NCBI GenBank assembly: GCA_028820655.1
Contig: JAPPIK010000037.1
Coordinates: 32,869 to 83,750 of the forward strand
DNA from: Candidatus Poribacteria bacterium
GTDB lineage: Bacteria > Poribacteria > WGA-4E > JAJDTR01
Direction of reading: 5' to 3'
DNA: 50,882 nt
Both the position numbers and the translations under genes were made by a program. Shown here piece after piece: positions 1 through 9,088 of the stretch (position 1 is the stretch's first letter; each line of letters starts with the position of its first letter). The notes below the pieces were generated by a model that saw only the letters and a list, made by a program, of their open reading frames with translations, was not told where the DNA came from and ran no database searches.

Positions 1-627
1 AATGAATAATGACTGCGATAGAAATCTTCTCCAGGTTGCGATTCCCCGCTCCAGCAGAGCGGCATGTCAATAGAAAGGAGAGGCTTCAATTCTTGCACTC
101 CAGCGGATCAGGCGGGTGGATAGCGAGCGCGGTAGAGCTTCCGTAGAATTCCCATAAATCACAGTTCAGACAATGTGAATGTCCGGCACCCAACACTAAC
201 CACATTTTTTTTGGAAGACAAACCGATTAATTGCCGAACTTCGCAATCACTGTTACCGGATGAGCGAAGGAGTAGGGCGCACCGACAAACTGAAATCGCA
301 AGCAAGTTTCACTTAACGGCAGACAATGTGCGTGATTCATTGCGAGAATGAGAAATCGAAAGGTTTCCAGAAAACGTTCACAGGCTTCGAGATATTTTAG
401 CCGGATTAAGTTTGTAGCCCACCATCACCGGTGAAAAGCGGACTGACTCAACTGAAATAGTGAAATAGTTGGTGAAAAAAATGAAAAAAATAAGGGACAT
501 CTTTCCTGATTGACCTGAGCTGCTGCCGATTGATGATCCATTGGTTCTAAGCCCCAGCGGGGATCAAACGAGCGGATAGCGAATGCGATAGAGATCTTCT
601 CCAGGTCGCGATTTGCCAGTGGTAGTT

Positions 628-648
628 GTAGGGTGGGCATTGCCCACC
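628..648. repeat. GTAG-hairpin element (GGTGGGC stem)
   Basis: GTAG followed by a short perfect hairpin: arm GGTGGGC, loop ATT, arm GCCCACC. It is one member of the hairpin family described in the findings. The same frame with a different stem is at 39144. Confidence 0.6.
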
Positions 649-755
649 AGCATTTTAAACTGTCGGGTCAACCTGTAGGAGCGATCTCCAGGTCGCGATT
701 CCCCGCTCCAGCGGAGATCAAGCGAACGGATAGTGACTTCGATAGAGATCCCACA

Positions 756-955
756 GGTTGCAACCTGCGTTAATTCGATCACGAAGATACAGATGTACGA
801 AGTAGGAAATTGAGTAGACAAGCAGGTAATCGGGCATAGAAGCAAAACTATTCAACCGCCTGACGGTGTGTTTGCGCTTTTGGTATCTCAAAGCTTTGAG
901 CACAGCCTGAAACGACTGCATTATTTTGGAAAGATGTCTAGCGAATGCAATAGAA
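756..955. repeat. 200-bp repeat, copy 1 (partner at 1271-1470)
   Basis: This segment and 1271-1470 share order and many short identical words: GGTTGCAACYTG at the left, AGCAGGAAATTGAGT in the middle (AGTAGGAAATTGAGT here), CATAGAAGCAAA/CACAGAAGTAAA, and TTGGAAAGATGTCT at the right. Identity is partial, so this is an old duplication. The right-end word recurs near 46.57 kb (TTGGAAAGAAGTCT) and inverted near 45.88 kb, so it may be the end of a longer repeat family. Confidence 0.55.
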
Positions 956-1040
956 ATCCAGCAAGCGAGTGGATAACGAGTGATCAAGCGAATGAATAAT
1001 GACCGCAATAGAGATCTTCTCGAGGTCGCGATTCCCCTCT

Positions 1041-1066
1041 GTAGGAGCGATCTCCAGGTCGCGATT
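1041..1066. repeat. GTAG-hairpin element (GCGAT stem)
   Basis: GTAGGAGCGATCTCCAGGTCGC: arms GCGAT and GTCGC around a CTCCAG loop. The same element lies at about 675-700, and a relative with a different 3' arm overlaps the stop codon of the ClpX-like gene at 29000. Confidence 0.5.
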
Positions 1067-1270
1067 CCCCGCTCCAGCGGAGATCAAGCGACTGGATAAG
1101 GAGTGATCAAGGAAGTGAATAACGACCGCGATAGAAATCCAGCAAGCGAGTGGATAGCGAGCGCGGTAGAAATCCAATAGAGATCTTGAATGTCAATAGA
1201 AAGGAAAGGCCTCAATTCTCGCACTCCAGCGGAGTGCAATGTGAGTTATGGCTTGCGATACACGTCCCTC

Positions 1271-1470
1271 AGGTTGCAACTTGTATTAATCAAGTCATGA
1301 AACTTCAGAGGCACCAAGCAGGAAATTGAGTGGACATGCAGGTTAAGAGGCACAGAAGTAAATCCTACTAATCTCTCGACTGTGCATTGCGCCCTTGGTC
1401 CCTCAACACCGTGAACAATGACTGATACGATTGCCATTATATTGGAAAGATGTCTGATGGATGAATAAGG
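1271..1470. repeat. 200-bp repeat, copy 2 (partner at 756-955)
   Basis: Diverged second copy of the block at 756-955, in the same orientation, ending in the same TTGGAAAGATGTCT word. It lies directly upstream of the argH promoter region. Confidence 0.55.
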
Positions 1471-1551
1471 AGGGAAGTATGGTAGACGGGAAATCTTGCA
1501 TTTGGCGATCGCCGAACCCCGTTTTGCGATTGCGGCTTCGGTCAAGGCAAC

Positions 1552-1581
1552 TTGCCAAGCCGCACGCCTACGTGCTATAAT
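1552..1581 (+). promoter_or_regulatory. Sigma-70-type promoter of argH
   Basis: TTGCCA (1552-1557), an 18-bp spacer and a perfect TATAAT (1576-1581). The expected start of transcription is near 1588, about 45 bases before the TTG start chosen for argH. Because the promoter lies inside the longest possible reading frame, it argues against the upstream ATG at 1496. Confidence 0.65.
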
Positions 1582-1633
1582 ACGACGCGTGATTAGTTCG
1601 CGCATTACCCGCCAAACAGGGAGTTCTCGGATA

Positions 1634-3163
1634 TTGTCAACCACACCTTCCAAAAAACTATGGGGCGGGCGGTTTCGCTCGGAGGTAGCGTCTGGAGCCC
1701 AAGGTTTTACCCAGTCTACTGAAATTGATTCGCGTCTGGTCGCTTATGACATTTGGGGGAGTCAAGCACATGCTATCATGCTGGCACGGGCGGAAATAAT
1801 CTCAGACGAAGATCTCCGACAAATCCTTACGTGGCTGGACAGAGCGCAAGAAGATTACGATAACGGTATTTTCAATCTCAAACCGGATAAGGAAGATGTC
1901 CACATGAATGTGGAGTCTTATGTAATTGACGGCGCTGGGATTGAGTGCGGCGGAAAACTCCATACTGCACGCTCCCGTAACGATCAGGTCTTGGTTGACG
2001 CCCATCTGTACGTCCGTGACCAGATTCTCCAAACACAATCCGGATTGACTCGGCTTTGTCGTGTCTTTCTCGGAATTGCGTCAAATCATGCCGAGACGGT
2101 AATGCCGGGCTATACGCACATGCAGCATGCCCAGCCTATCAGCCTTGGATTTTGGGCGACCGCTTACGTCAGCATGTTTTTGCGCGACCTGAAGCGGTTG
2201 AAGGCGGCTTTTCGGCTCGCCAACATGAACCCGTTGGGCGCATGCGCAATTGCCGGTACGTCATTCTCGATTGACCGCCATCTAACCACAAAACTTCTCG
2301 GATTCGACTCCGTTCATAGACATGCCTTGGATGTAATCAGCAGTCGGGACTTCATAGCAGAAACCCTATTTGCCCTGTCTTTGCTAATGACGAACCTCTC
2401 ACGATTGGGAGAGGAGACGATTTATTGGACGACACATGAGTTTGGCATAGCCGTTCTTGACGACGCCTACGCAACAGGTAGTTCGATTATGCCACAGAAG
2501 AAGAATCCGGATATCGCCGAGTTGGTTCGCGGACGTTGCGGACGCGTTTATGGTGAACTGCTCGATCTTTTGACCAATCTCAAAGGTCTTCCGCTGGGAT
2601 ATAATCGCGATCTCCAGGAGGACAAACCCCCGCTTTGGGACGCTTTTGATGTAGTACAATCCTGCCTGAACATCCTCCCCGGTTTTCTTGAAACCACCCG
2701 ATTTAACACGGATAGAATGGCGGAACTGTGCAATGCGAACTTCGCAACGGCAACAGAGTTGGCAAACTTTCTGGTACGCGAGTACGGAATACCGTTTCGT
2801 GAATGCCACGAAATTGTTGGAGGCATCGTCGGTGATCTGGTGAAAAAGGGGGCGACCTTCGAGGATTTGGATGAGACTCGGAATCTGCTGCAACTCCGAG
2901 GCATCTGCCTCTCTACGTCGGAACTTCGAGCTGTTCTCGACTCTAAACATGCGCTTCGGGGCAGTTTGAGTTTGGGCGGTACATCCCCGGCAGAAGTCCA
3001 GCGAATGACATCTGAATTTGGAGCGGAACTGGCAGACATCGATGCCCAAATTTTGTTGCGCAAAGAAGAAATTGACGTTGCATATAATCAGACGCATCAG
3101 ATTATTGAGGAAGTCGCTGCAGGGAGGGCCATTGCGAGAGTCGACTCTCCGTGCTGGGCGTGA
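1634..3163 (+). CDS. argH: Argininosuccinate lyase
   Basis: This enzyme cleaves argininosuccinate to arginine and fumarate, the last step of arginine synthesis, in the cytosol. The N-terminus has the family word KLWGGRF. The signature loop GSSIMPQKKNPD begins near residue 282 and carries the catalytic serine. Other family blocks are GGKLHTARSRNDQ and MPGYTHMQHAQP. I place the start at TTG 1634 because AGGGAG lies about ten bases upstream and a TATAAT promoter lies before it; the ATG at 1496 would put that promoter inside the gene. The resulting 509 residues exceed the usual 460 or so by a C-terminal tail of about 45 residues after the normal end of the family. It stands alone, with no other arg gene nearby. 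Function is near certain; the start is likely but not proven. Confidence 0.95.
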   Translation: MSTTPSKKLWGGRFRSEVASGAQGFTQSTEIDSRLVAYDIWGSQAHAIMLARAEIISDEDLRQILTWLDRAQEDYDNGIFNLKPDKEDVHMNVESYVIDGAGIECGGKLHTARSRNDQVLVDAHLYVRDQILQTQSGLTRLCRVFLGIASNHAETVMPGYTHMQHAQPISLGFWATAYVSMFLRDLKRLKAAFRLANMNPLGACAIAGTSFSIDRHLTTKLLGFDSVHRHALDVISSRDFIAETLFALSLLMTNLSRLGEETIYWTTHEFGIAVLDDAYATGSSIMPQKKNPDIAELVRGRCGRVYGELLDLLTNLKGLPLGYNRDLQEDKPPLWDAFDVVQSCLNILPGFLETTRFNTDRMAELCNANFATATELANFLVREYGIPFRECHEIVGGIVGDLVKKGATFEDLDETRNLLQLRGICLSTSELRAVLDSKHALRGSLSLGGTSPAEVQRMTSEFGAELADIDAQILLRKEEIDVAYNQTHQIIEEVAAGRAIARVDSPCWA

Positions 3164-3315
3164 ACTTCGCAAATTCCGCATGGATATCGGCTGTTCGTCG
3201 GCGGTCGGCAGGCGGTTCTATCGACACATCAAAAAAACGGGAGGCTTTGACGCAATTTACATGGCTTCCGACACTGGTTGCAGATTTTGCAAAAAACTAA
3301 TGATAAGGACTTAAA

Positions 3316-4035
3316 ATGTTTGAACGATTTTCAAAACTTTTCGCTTTGATTGTCATTTTTATACTGACTTGCGGAAGCAGTCTTGCTGCGAGCGGTTCGT
3401 CGAGCGAGAAACCTGAAAAGGGAATGGTGAAGTGGCAGAATAAATCCTACCATGGCAAGCGAACGGCTAGCGGTGAAAGGCACAATCATCGAGACCTTGT
3501 GGCGGCTCATCCGACGCTGCCTTTTGACACCTATCTTAAAGTCGAAGATCCCAGTACCGGGAAAATGGCGGTCGTACGGGTTAATGACCGATGTCCGCAA
3601 AGGAGTGACAGATTGCTTGTTGTTTCGTGGGGTGCTGCGAGATTACTGGGTATCCTTGAGCGCGGCACTGCTAAGATGCAAATCAGCGGCGCAGAGACTT
3701 TTACAGGTTTTGCCTCTTGGTACGGCAAACCATTTCACGGGAGGAAGACGGCAAATGGCGAAGTGTATGACATGGACGCCATGACAGCCGCCCACAAGGA
3801 ATTGCCCTTCAACACACGGGTGCGCGTGGTCAACGTAAAAACCGGAAAATCTGTCGTCGTCAGAATCAATGACCGAGGGCCATTTATCGAGGGACGGATT
3901 ATCGATCTCTCCCGACGCGCGGGGGGCAAACTCGGCATGTTCTTTACGGGCACGATGAAGGTTCGGGTTGAAATCTTGCCGCCGCTCAAGAAGACCCGCA
4001 GGCTAGCTAAGGCGACGAAGGATGGCAAACGATAA
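3316..4035 (+). CDS. RlpA-family protein with two double-psi beta-barrels
   Basis: An exported 239-residue protein. Residues 1-25 are a signal peptide (hydrophobic core, then SLAASG). Two RlpA-like double-psi beta-barrel domains follow in tandem. The second, about residues 133-215, is canonical: GFASWYGKPFHGRKTANGE, AAHKELPFNT, and VRINDRGPF. The first, about 36-118, is a diverged copy: SYHGKRTASGE, AAHPTLPFDT, VRVNDRCP. Both keep the His of AAH and the Asp of NDR, which correspond to the catalytic pair of RlpA lytic transglycosylases. RlpA proteins act on glycan strands lacking peptide stems at the septum. There is no SPOR domain. SD-like AAGGAC precedes the ATG. Its last 14 bases overlap pyrF. 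Murein binding or cleavage is likely; cellular role is inferred from the family. Confidence 0.85.
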   Translation: MFERFSKLFALIVIFILTCGSSLAASGSSSEKPEKGMVKWQNKSYHGKRTASGERHNHRDLVAAHPTLPFDTYLKVEDPSTGKMAVVRVNDRCPQRSDRLLVVSWGAARLLGILERGTAKMQISGAETFTGFASWYGKPFHGRKTANGEVYDMDAMTAAHKELPFNTRVRVVNVKTGKSVVVRINDRGPFIEGRIIDLSRRAGGKLGMFFTGTMKVRVEILPPLKKTRRLAKATKDGKR

Positions 4036-4747
4036 ACTAATCGTTGCGCTTGATTTCGACCTCCTCCATTCGGCGAATCAAACCATCGACCAACTCGGCG
4101 ACTTCGTAGAGTGGTTCAAGATTGGCGGGCAACTTTTTACCGCCGCCGGGCCTACCTCGGTTGAAACCTTCCGCAATCTGGGGAAAAAGGTTTTCCTGGA
4201 CCTCAAATTTCACGACATCCCTAACACAGTGGCGGGCGCTGTCGCCGCGGGTGCGAAAACGGGGGCGAATATGATAAACATGCACGCCTCCGGTGGGCTT
4301 GAGATGATGCGCGCTGCGAGGGAGGCTGCCGACATGCAAGCCGACGCGCTCGAAATCCCGAGGCCACTGTTGCTTGGTGTGACAATACTTACCAGCATTG
4401 ACGAATGGAGTTTCCAGCGGGGCTTCGACACAAAGCGGAAACTGACGGATCAGGTCGCCTATCTGGCGGAACTGTCCCAAAAGGCGGGATTAGATGGCGT
4501 GGTTGCGTCGCCGCTGGAGATCGAGACGGTTCGCCGCGTCTGCGGCGAGAGATTCCTGATCGTCACCCCCGGCGTACGACCTCGGTGGACGGCGGCTGGA
4601 GATCAACGCCGCATCACGACGCCGTCGGAAGCCGTAGATGCCGGAGCGGATTACATCGTCGTCGGTCGCCCCATCACCGGAGCCGGCAATCCGCGCGAGG
4701 CGGCAAAGAACATCCTGCAAGAAATTCAAGACCGTAGTGACCCGTAG
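4022..4747 (+). CDS. pyrF: Orotidine 5'-phosphate decarboxylase
   Basis: Converts OMP to UMP in pyrimidine synthesis. The family's active-site string is present as DLKFHDIPNT, with Asp60, Lys62 and Asp65 forming the expected charged network. The N-terminus IVALDF and the phosphate-gripping end TPGVRP...DYIVVGRPIT are also typical. The length of 241 residues is normal for the short bacterial class. The ATG overlaps the end of the RlpA-like gene by 14 bases, which suggests translational coupling. No other pyr gene is nearby. Confidence 0.96.
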   Translation: MANDKLIVALDFDLLHSANQTIDQLGDFVEWFKIGGQLFTAAGPTSVETFRNLGKKVFLDLKFHDIPNTVAGAVAAGAKTGANMINMHASGGLEMMRAAREAADMQADALEIPRPLLLGVTILTSIDEWSFQRGFDTKRKLTDQVAYLAELSQKAGLDGVVASPLEIETVRRVCGERFLIVTPGVRPRWTAAGDQRRITTPSEAVDAGADYIVVGRPITGAGNPREAAKNILQEIQDRSDP

Positions 4748-4764
4748 CTTGGGGAGTGGTGCCG

Positions 4765-5427
4765 ATGACGCGAGCAGAAGCCTTACGCATCTTGGGATTG
4801 CAGCCCGATGCAACACAGGCCGAGGCGAGGAAGGCGCACCGCCAACTCGTCAAGGCCGTACACCCCGACAAGAACCCGGATCCAAATGCTCGGCACCTTT
4901 TTCATCTTGTTCAGGAAGCGTATGAATTGATAAGCACAACCCAAGAACAGGTACGGGTAGGCGAAAGAGAAGCAAGAGCGAGGGCAGAGAGAGAATACCG
5001 GGAGAGGGAGGCGAGGGCGAGAGCCGAATGGGAAGCTAAGGAAAGAGCCTACAAAGAGAGACGTGCAAAAGAGACTAGGGAGAGACAGGCGCGAGAAGCA
5101 CAGCGGAAATGGGAACGACAGCGCACCGACGCCGCCATCGGAATTACCGGTGCCCTCGGTTGTTCCTACAAAGTCCCAATGCTTGTAATGGCGGTCATAT
5201 GCCCCGGCATATCTTTAGTGTTATGTTACATACTTGCAGCAATGCTTGATTTCGAGTGGATATTTTCTTTGGCTCCATTGGTAGCCGTTGGATCGCTCAT
5301 TTTAGCTTATCGTTTATGGGAACTTGCTGATAAGCGCGTAAAGGAATATCAGTTGAGAGAATTTGACAAGCACAATCCACCTCCATCTAAAGGTGCAAAA
5401 GAGGAGATGGGAGATAATGCCGTTTAA
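4765..5427 (+). CDS. Membrane J-domain protein (paralogue 1)
   Basis: The first 60 residues are a J domain with HPD at 33-35 (AVHPDKNPDPNARHLF), the motif that stimulates Hsp70 ATPase. A strongly charged Arg/Glu/Ala coiled coil follows (about 65-125), then two hydrophobic segments (about 133-190), and a tail ending QLREFDKHNPPPSKG. The start at ATG 4765 is preferred over GTG 4756, because GGGGAG lies in front of it and the neighbouring paralogue begins with the same residues MTRAEALRILGL. About 220 residues. No zinc-finger or substrate-binding domain of true DnaJ is present, so it is a J-like protein that may bring DnaK to the membrane. Its partner and purpose are unknown. Next gene is a larger paralogue. 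Confidence 0.85.
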   Translation: MTRAEALRILGLQPDATQAEARKAHRQLVKAVHPDKNPDPNARHLFHLVQEAYELISTTQEQVRVGEREARARAEREYREREARARAEWEAKERAYKERRAKETRERQAREAQRKWERQRTDAAIGITGALGCSYKVPMLVMAVICPGISLVLCYILAAMLDFEWIFSLAPLVAVGSLILAYRLWELADKRVKEYQLREFDKHNPPPSKGAKEEMGDNAV

Positions 5428-5802
5428 GTTCGACTTTGTACAAAACTGAAGTCTGTAGGGTGCAATCAAGCGAGTGGATAGCGAGTGCGATAGAGATCTT
5501 CCGCGCACCAGCCTTTGAGAGCGCCCACGGCGCGACAGGTGTATAGTAAATCGAGTCGCCCACGTCAAACGCCAGTGGGATCAAGCGAGTAGATGGCGAG
5601 CGCGGCAAAGATCTTCACAGGTTGCATCGGTATCAGCGCCGGTGACTTTTTCAGGGGGTTCAGATTCTTATGCCTTTCACCCTTCCGGGGTTTACAAGGC
5701 TAGTGTAGGAATTCCAACTCGCGACGAAAACCCTCTCTCGGCAAACTATCAAACGTGGATATTTTACCTGTTATTCGAACAGAAACTTAGAGAGAGACGC
5801 CG
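5428..5802. repeat. Repeat-filled gap between the two J-protein genes
   Basis: 375 bases without a gene. It holds two copies of the dispersed block (about 5466-5505 and 5579-5620, both ATCAAGCGAGT...GAT...AAGATCTT type) and a short GC-rich stretch between. The duplication that produced the two J-protein genes is therefore separated by host repeats. I see no clear terminator. Confidence 0.55.
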
Positions 5803-6879
5803 ATGACGCGAGCAGAAGCCTTGCGCATCTTGGGATTGGAACCCGACGCAACTCCGATAGAGGTGAAGCGAGCGTATCGTCAACTCGTGATAGCTGTGCA
5901 CCCCGACAAGAACCCAGCCCCGAATGCGCGGCACCTCTTTCAGCTAGTTCAAGAGGCGTATGAATTTATCTCTACCATTGAGCAACAGGAACACGCAAGG
6001 GAAGCTAGGGATAGGGCGGAAAGACAGGCTAAAGCACGAACTGCCAGAGAAAAGGCTGAAAGAGAAGCTAGACGGAAAGAGGAAAGGGAAAGGGCAGAAA
6101 GGGATGCTCGGGACAGGGCGGAAAGACAGGCTAAAGCACGAGCTGCCAGAGAAAGGGCTGAAAGAGAAGCTAAACAGAAGGAAGAGAGGGAAAGAGCGAA
6201 CAGAGAGAGATTGGAAAGAGAAGTTAAGGAGAAAGCGGCGCAAGAAACAGAAGCACAAAGGGAATGGGAGCGACAACGCGAAGAGGCAGCCAAAATGGGC
6301 TTCGGTGGCTGCTTTGTAGGCCTAATACTACTCATTATGACAATACCAACTTGCATAGCATTTAATCGTTTGATGCACATGATTGGCCTTGGTGGTGAAG
6401 CATTTTTCAGCGTAATGAGTATTGCAGTACCTGCAATTATATACGGCGCACTGTGGTTGGGCAGCACTATTAATGAGCTCATGAAGAAGCATCAATTGAG
6501 AGAATTTGACGAAAATCATCCAATGCCATCCAAAGGTAAAACTGTGCCGAAAGAAGTAGAAGCACAAAAGGAATGGGAGCGGCAACGCGCAGAGGCAGCG
6601 GAACTGGGTTGGGGTAGAGGCTTTGTAGTCCTAGTACCATTCATTATGATAATACCAACTTGCATAGTATTTTACCGTTTGATGCGAATGATTGGCCTCG
6701 GTGGGGGAGCAATTTTCGGCGTAATGATAATTGCAGTACCTGCAATTATGTTCGGCGCTCTGTGGTTGGGCGGCACAATTAGTGAGCTTATTGAGAAGCA
6801 TCAATTGAGAAAATTTGACAAAAATCATCCAACGCCATCCAAAGGTAAAACGGAGGAGGCGACAGATGAAACCGCTTAA
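5803..6879 (+). CDS. Membrane J-domain protein with duplicated membrane module (paralogue 2)
   Basis: 358 residues. The J domain (1-60, HPD in AVHPDKNPAPNARHLF) is nearly identical to that of the upstream gene. A long Arg/Glu/Lys coiled coil follows (about 65-155) and contains its own internal duplication: DRAERQAKAR recurs after about 36 residues. Two tandem copies of a module of about 90 residues come next. Each starts with WERQR.EAA, has two hydrophobic spans (IPTCI.F and AVPAI..GALWLG) and ends HQLR.FD.NHP.PSKGK. The same ending closes the upstream paralogue once. Gene duplication was therefore followed by internal module duplication. Likely an inner-membrane co-chaperone for DnaK; the topology predicts four spans. 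No recognised substrate domain. Confidence 0.85.
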   Translation: MTRAEALRILGLEPDATPIEVKRAYRQLVIAVHPDKNPAPNARHLFQLVQEAYEFISTIEQQEHAREARDRAERQAKARTAREKAEREARRKEERERAERDARDRAERQAKARAARERAEREAKQKEERERANRERLEREVKEKAAQETEAQREWERQREEAAKMGFGGCFVGLILLIMTIPTCIAFNRLMHMIGLGGEAFFSVMSIAVPAIIYGALWLGSTINELMKKHQLREFDENHPMPSKGKTVPKEVEAQKEWERQRAEAAELGWGRGFVVLVPFIMIIPTCIVFYRLMRMIGLGGGAIFGVMIIAVPAIMFGALWLGGTISELIEKHQLRKFDKNHPTPSKGKTEEATDETA

Positions 6880-7040
6880 GTCGTTAATTCCTCACCTAAT
6901 TTAGCGAGTTGCAGTAGCACAATTCAGCACATTCAATTAACTCAGTTTTTTCATACTTTCGCGGGGAATACTTCTCACGGGAGAAATCGATGGGTAGAAT
7001 GTAAAGTCTACTGCTCGCCGCTAATTACAATCCACCGCCA

Positions 7041-8843
7041 ATGACCAACCAGAAGAGAATTAGAAACTACTGTATACTGGGCCATATCGATCACGGTAAG
7101 AGTACACTGAGTGATCGCCTGCTCGAATACACCGGCACGCTGACGCAACGCGAGATGCGGGAGCAAGTGCTTGATCAGATGGACCTCGAGCGGGAACGCG
7201 GTATCACCATCAAAGCGGCCGTCGTCAAGCTTGAACACCGCGCAATGGATGGCCACTCATACGAACTCAATCTCATTGACACGCCGGGACACGTCGATTT
7301 TACCTATGAAGTCTCACGAAGCCTGGCGGCGTGCGAAGGAGCCGTGCTCATCGTTGACGCGGCGCAGGGGGTGGAAGCGCAAACGCTCGCAAATGCGTAT
7401 CTGGCGGTGAATCACGACCTTGAAATCATCCCCGTCATCAATAAAATAGACTTGCCCACGGCTCGTCCCGATGAGGTGAAGGCGCAAGTCGAAGACATCG
7501 TCGGTCTTCCTGCATCGGATGCGCTTCTGGTTAGCGCGAAGGAGGGGCTGGGAATTGCTGAGATATTGGAAGCAATCGTTACTCGCATTCCACCTCCCCG
7601 CGGCAAAACGGACGAGCCGCTCAAGGCGCTGGTTATCGATTCGATGTACGATAACTATCGAGGCGTCATTATGTACGTCCGGGTCTTTGATAATGCCATA
7701 AAACCGGGCGACAAGATTCAACTCATGGCTACCGGAAAAGCATTCGAGGTGGAGGAGGTGGGGGTGTTTTTGCCAGACATGACGCCGGTCGACCAACTCG
7801 GCGCGGGCACCGTGGGCTACCTCATAGCCGGGGTCAGAGAGATTGCAACCGCCAAAATTGGCGACACTGTGACACACGCCGATCGTCCCACATCGAGTCC
7901 GTTGCCGGGGTATCGAGAGATGAAACCGCTCGTCTTCTGCGGTCTATATCCGGCGGATACGAGCGATTTTATCACGCTGCGCGAGGCTTTGGAGAAACTC
8001 AAACTCAACGATTCTTCCTTTAACTTTGAGCCGGAAACCTCCGTGGCGCTCGGATTCGGGTTTCGCTGCGGCTTTTTGGGACTGCTGCACATGGAGGTAA
8101 TTCAGGAACGGCTTGAGCGAGAGTTTGGCTTGTCCCTGATACGCACCGTTCCCAGCGTCAAATATCACATTTTCACCACGGACGGGGACTGCCTCGAAGT
8201 TGACAATCCTGCCCACGTGCCATCGCGTGACAAAATTGATTATATTCAGGAACCTCATATTACGGCAGACATAATTGTTCCGAGGGACTACATCGGGAAC
8301 GTGATGGACATCTGTCAGAAGCGGCGCGGCGGATTCATAAGGATGAATCAGCTTGATGAATCGCGGGTGCAGGTGATTTACGATCTTCCGCTAAGCGAAA
8401 TCCTTGTCGACTTTTACGATAAATTGAAATCGGTGACGCGCGGATACGGTTCGCTCGAATACGAAATCGGCGAGTACAAAACGGCGGATCTTGTCAAACT
8501 GGATATCCTGCTCAATGGCAAGTCGGTGGACGCGCTTTCAAGCATACTTCACCGGGATATGGCGTACACGCGTGGGAAGACATGTATCGACAAACTGCGC
8601 GAGTTAATTCCTCGCCAAATGTTCGAGATTCCGATTCAAGCCGCTATCGGCAACAAAATCATCTCACGCGAGACTGTGCGTCCGTTGCGAAAGAACGTCA
8701 CCGGAAAGTGTTACGGCGGCGACATCACACGGAAGCGAAAACTTCTGGAACAGCAGAAGGAAGGCAAAAAACGCCTGAAACAGATTGGGGTCGTCGAAGT
8801 GCCGCAAGAGGCCTTCATGGCGGTCTTGTCGGTAGACGAATGA
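7041..8843 (+). CDS. lepA: Elongation factor 4 (back-translocase GTPase LepA)
   Basis: A ribosome-bound translational GTPase. The G1 loop GHIDHGKS is at residues 14-21, then RGITIKA (G2), DTPGHVDF (G3), NKIDLP (G4) and SAKEGLG (G5). The C-terminal half has the LepA-specific strings [20 protein letters not shown] and the terminal domain [15 protein letters not shown]. 600 residues is the normal length. Upstream DNA shows no strong SD; the ATG is set by homology of [20 protein letters not shown]. It is followed after 245 bases by lepB, the same order as in many bacteria. That spacer contains a perfect palindrome, GAGAATCGATTCTC, at 8856-8869. Confidence 0.97.
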   Translation: MTNQKRIRNYCILGHIDHGKSTLSDRLLEYTGTLTQREMREQVLDQMDLERERGITIKAAVVKLEHRAMDGHSYELNLIDTPGHVDFTYEVSRSLAACEGAVLIVDAAQGVEAQTLANAYLAVNHDLEIIPVINKIDLPTARPDEVKAQVEDIVGLPASDALLVSAKEGLGIAEILEAIVTRIPPPRGKTDEPLKALVIDSMYDNYRGVIMYVRVFDNAIKPGDKIQLMATGKAFEVEEVGVFLPDMTPVDQLGAGTVGYLIAGVREIATAKIGDTVTHADRPTSSPLPGYREMKPLVFCGLYPADTSDFITLREALEKLKLNDSSFNFEPETSVALGFGFRCGFLGLLHMEVIQERLEREFGLSLIRTVPSVKYHIFTTDGDCLEVDNPAHVPSRDKIDYIQEPHITADIIVPRDYIGNVMDICQKRRGGFIRMNQLDESRVQVIYDLPLSEILVDFYDKLKSVTRGYGSLEYEIGEYKTADLVKLDILLNGKSVDALSSILHRDMAYTRGKTCIDKLRELIPRQMFEIPIQAAIGNKIISRETVRPLRKNVTGKCYGGDITRKRKLLEQQKEGKKRLKQIGVVEVPQEAFMAVLSVDE

Positions 8844-9088
8844 GCTAGTAAGAGGGAGAATCGATTCTCGACATGTTTCAAGAATGACCTTTACAGAATG
8901 AGAATAGTGTGAAAAAATTGGGATTCAGTAGATTGCCGATCTTCTTCAAAATGGTATTGGACATGTTTTGGATCACCTACCGGCATTGCAATCTTTGTAG
9001 CCGGGTCGGTAGACATATCATGATGCTTAGTCTTGCTTGCTTTAGATTCTGATCAAAGATTTGCTCCGGAATCGGAGGTCACACATCC

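Larger units (their letters stand above)
1..1480. repeat. Gene-free field of dispersed repeats
   Basis: No open frame here looks like a gene. The stretch is built of recurring blocks. One block of about 60 bp reads roughly ATCAAGCGAGTGGATAGCGA, then GCGATAGAGATCTTCTCC and AGGTCGCGATTCCCC; it occurs in full or part near 1-56, 104-140, 560-617, 700-752, 965-1035 and 1080-1180. A second block beginning ATGTCAATAGAAAGGA occurs at about 64-108 and 1193-1231. Both blocks recur elsewhere in the window (about 5.46 kb, 39.1-39.35 kb, 45.8 kb, 46.6 kb). I see no transposase in it; it looks like an accumulation of non-autonomous repeats. Confidence 0.7.

Noticed and set aside
1496-1633. Upstream ATG start for argH
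   Set aside because: A TATAAT promoter lies inside this stretch and its translation has no similarity; TTG 1634 has a good SD.
2399-3181. Long minus-strand frame opposite argH
   Set aside because: It mirrors the argH coding strand and has no recognisable domain.
3018-3314. 98-codon frame overlapping the end of argH
   Set aside because: Mostly a shifted frame of argH, no domain, and no ribosome site.
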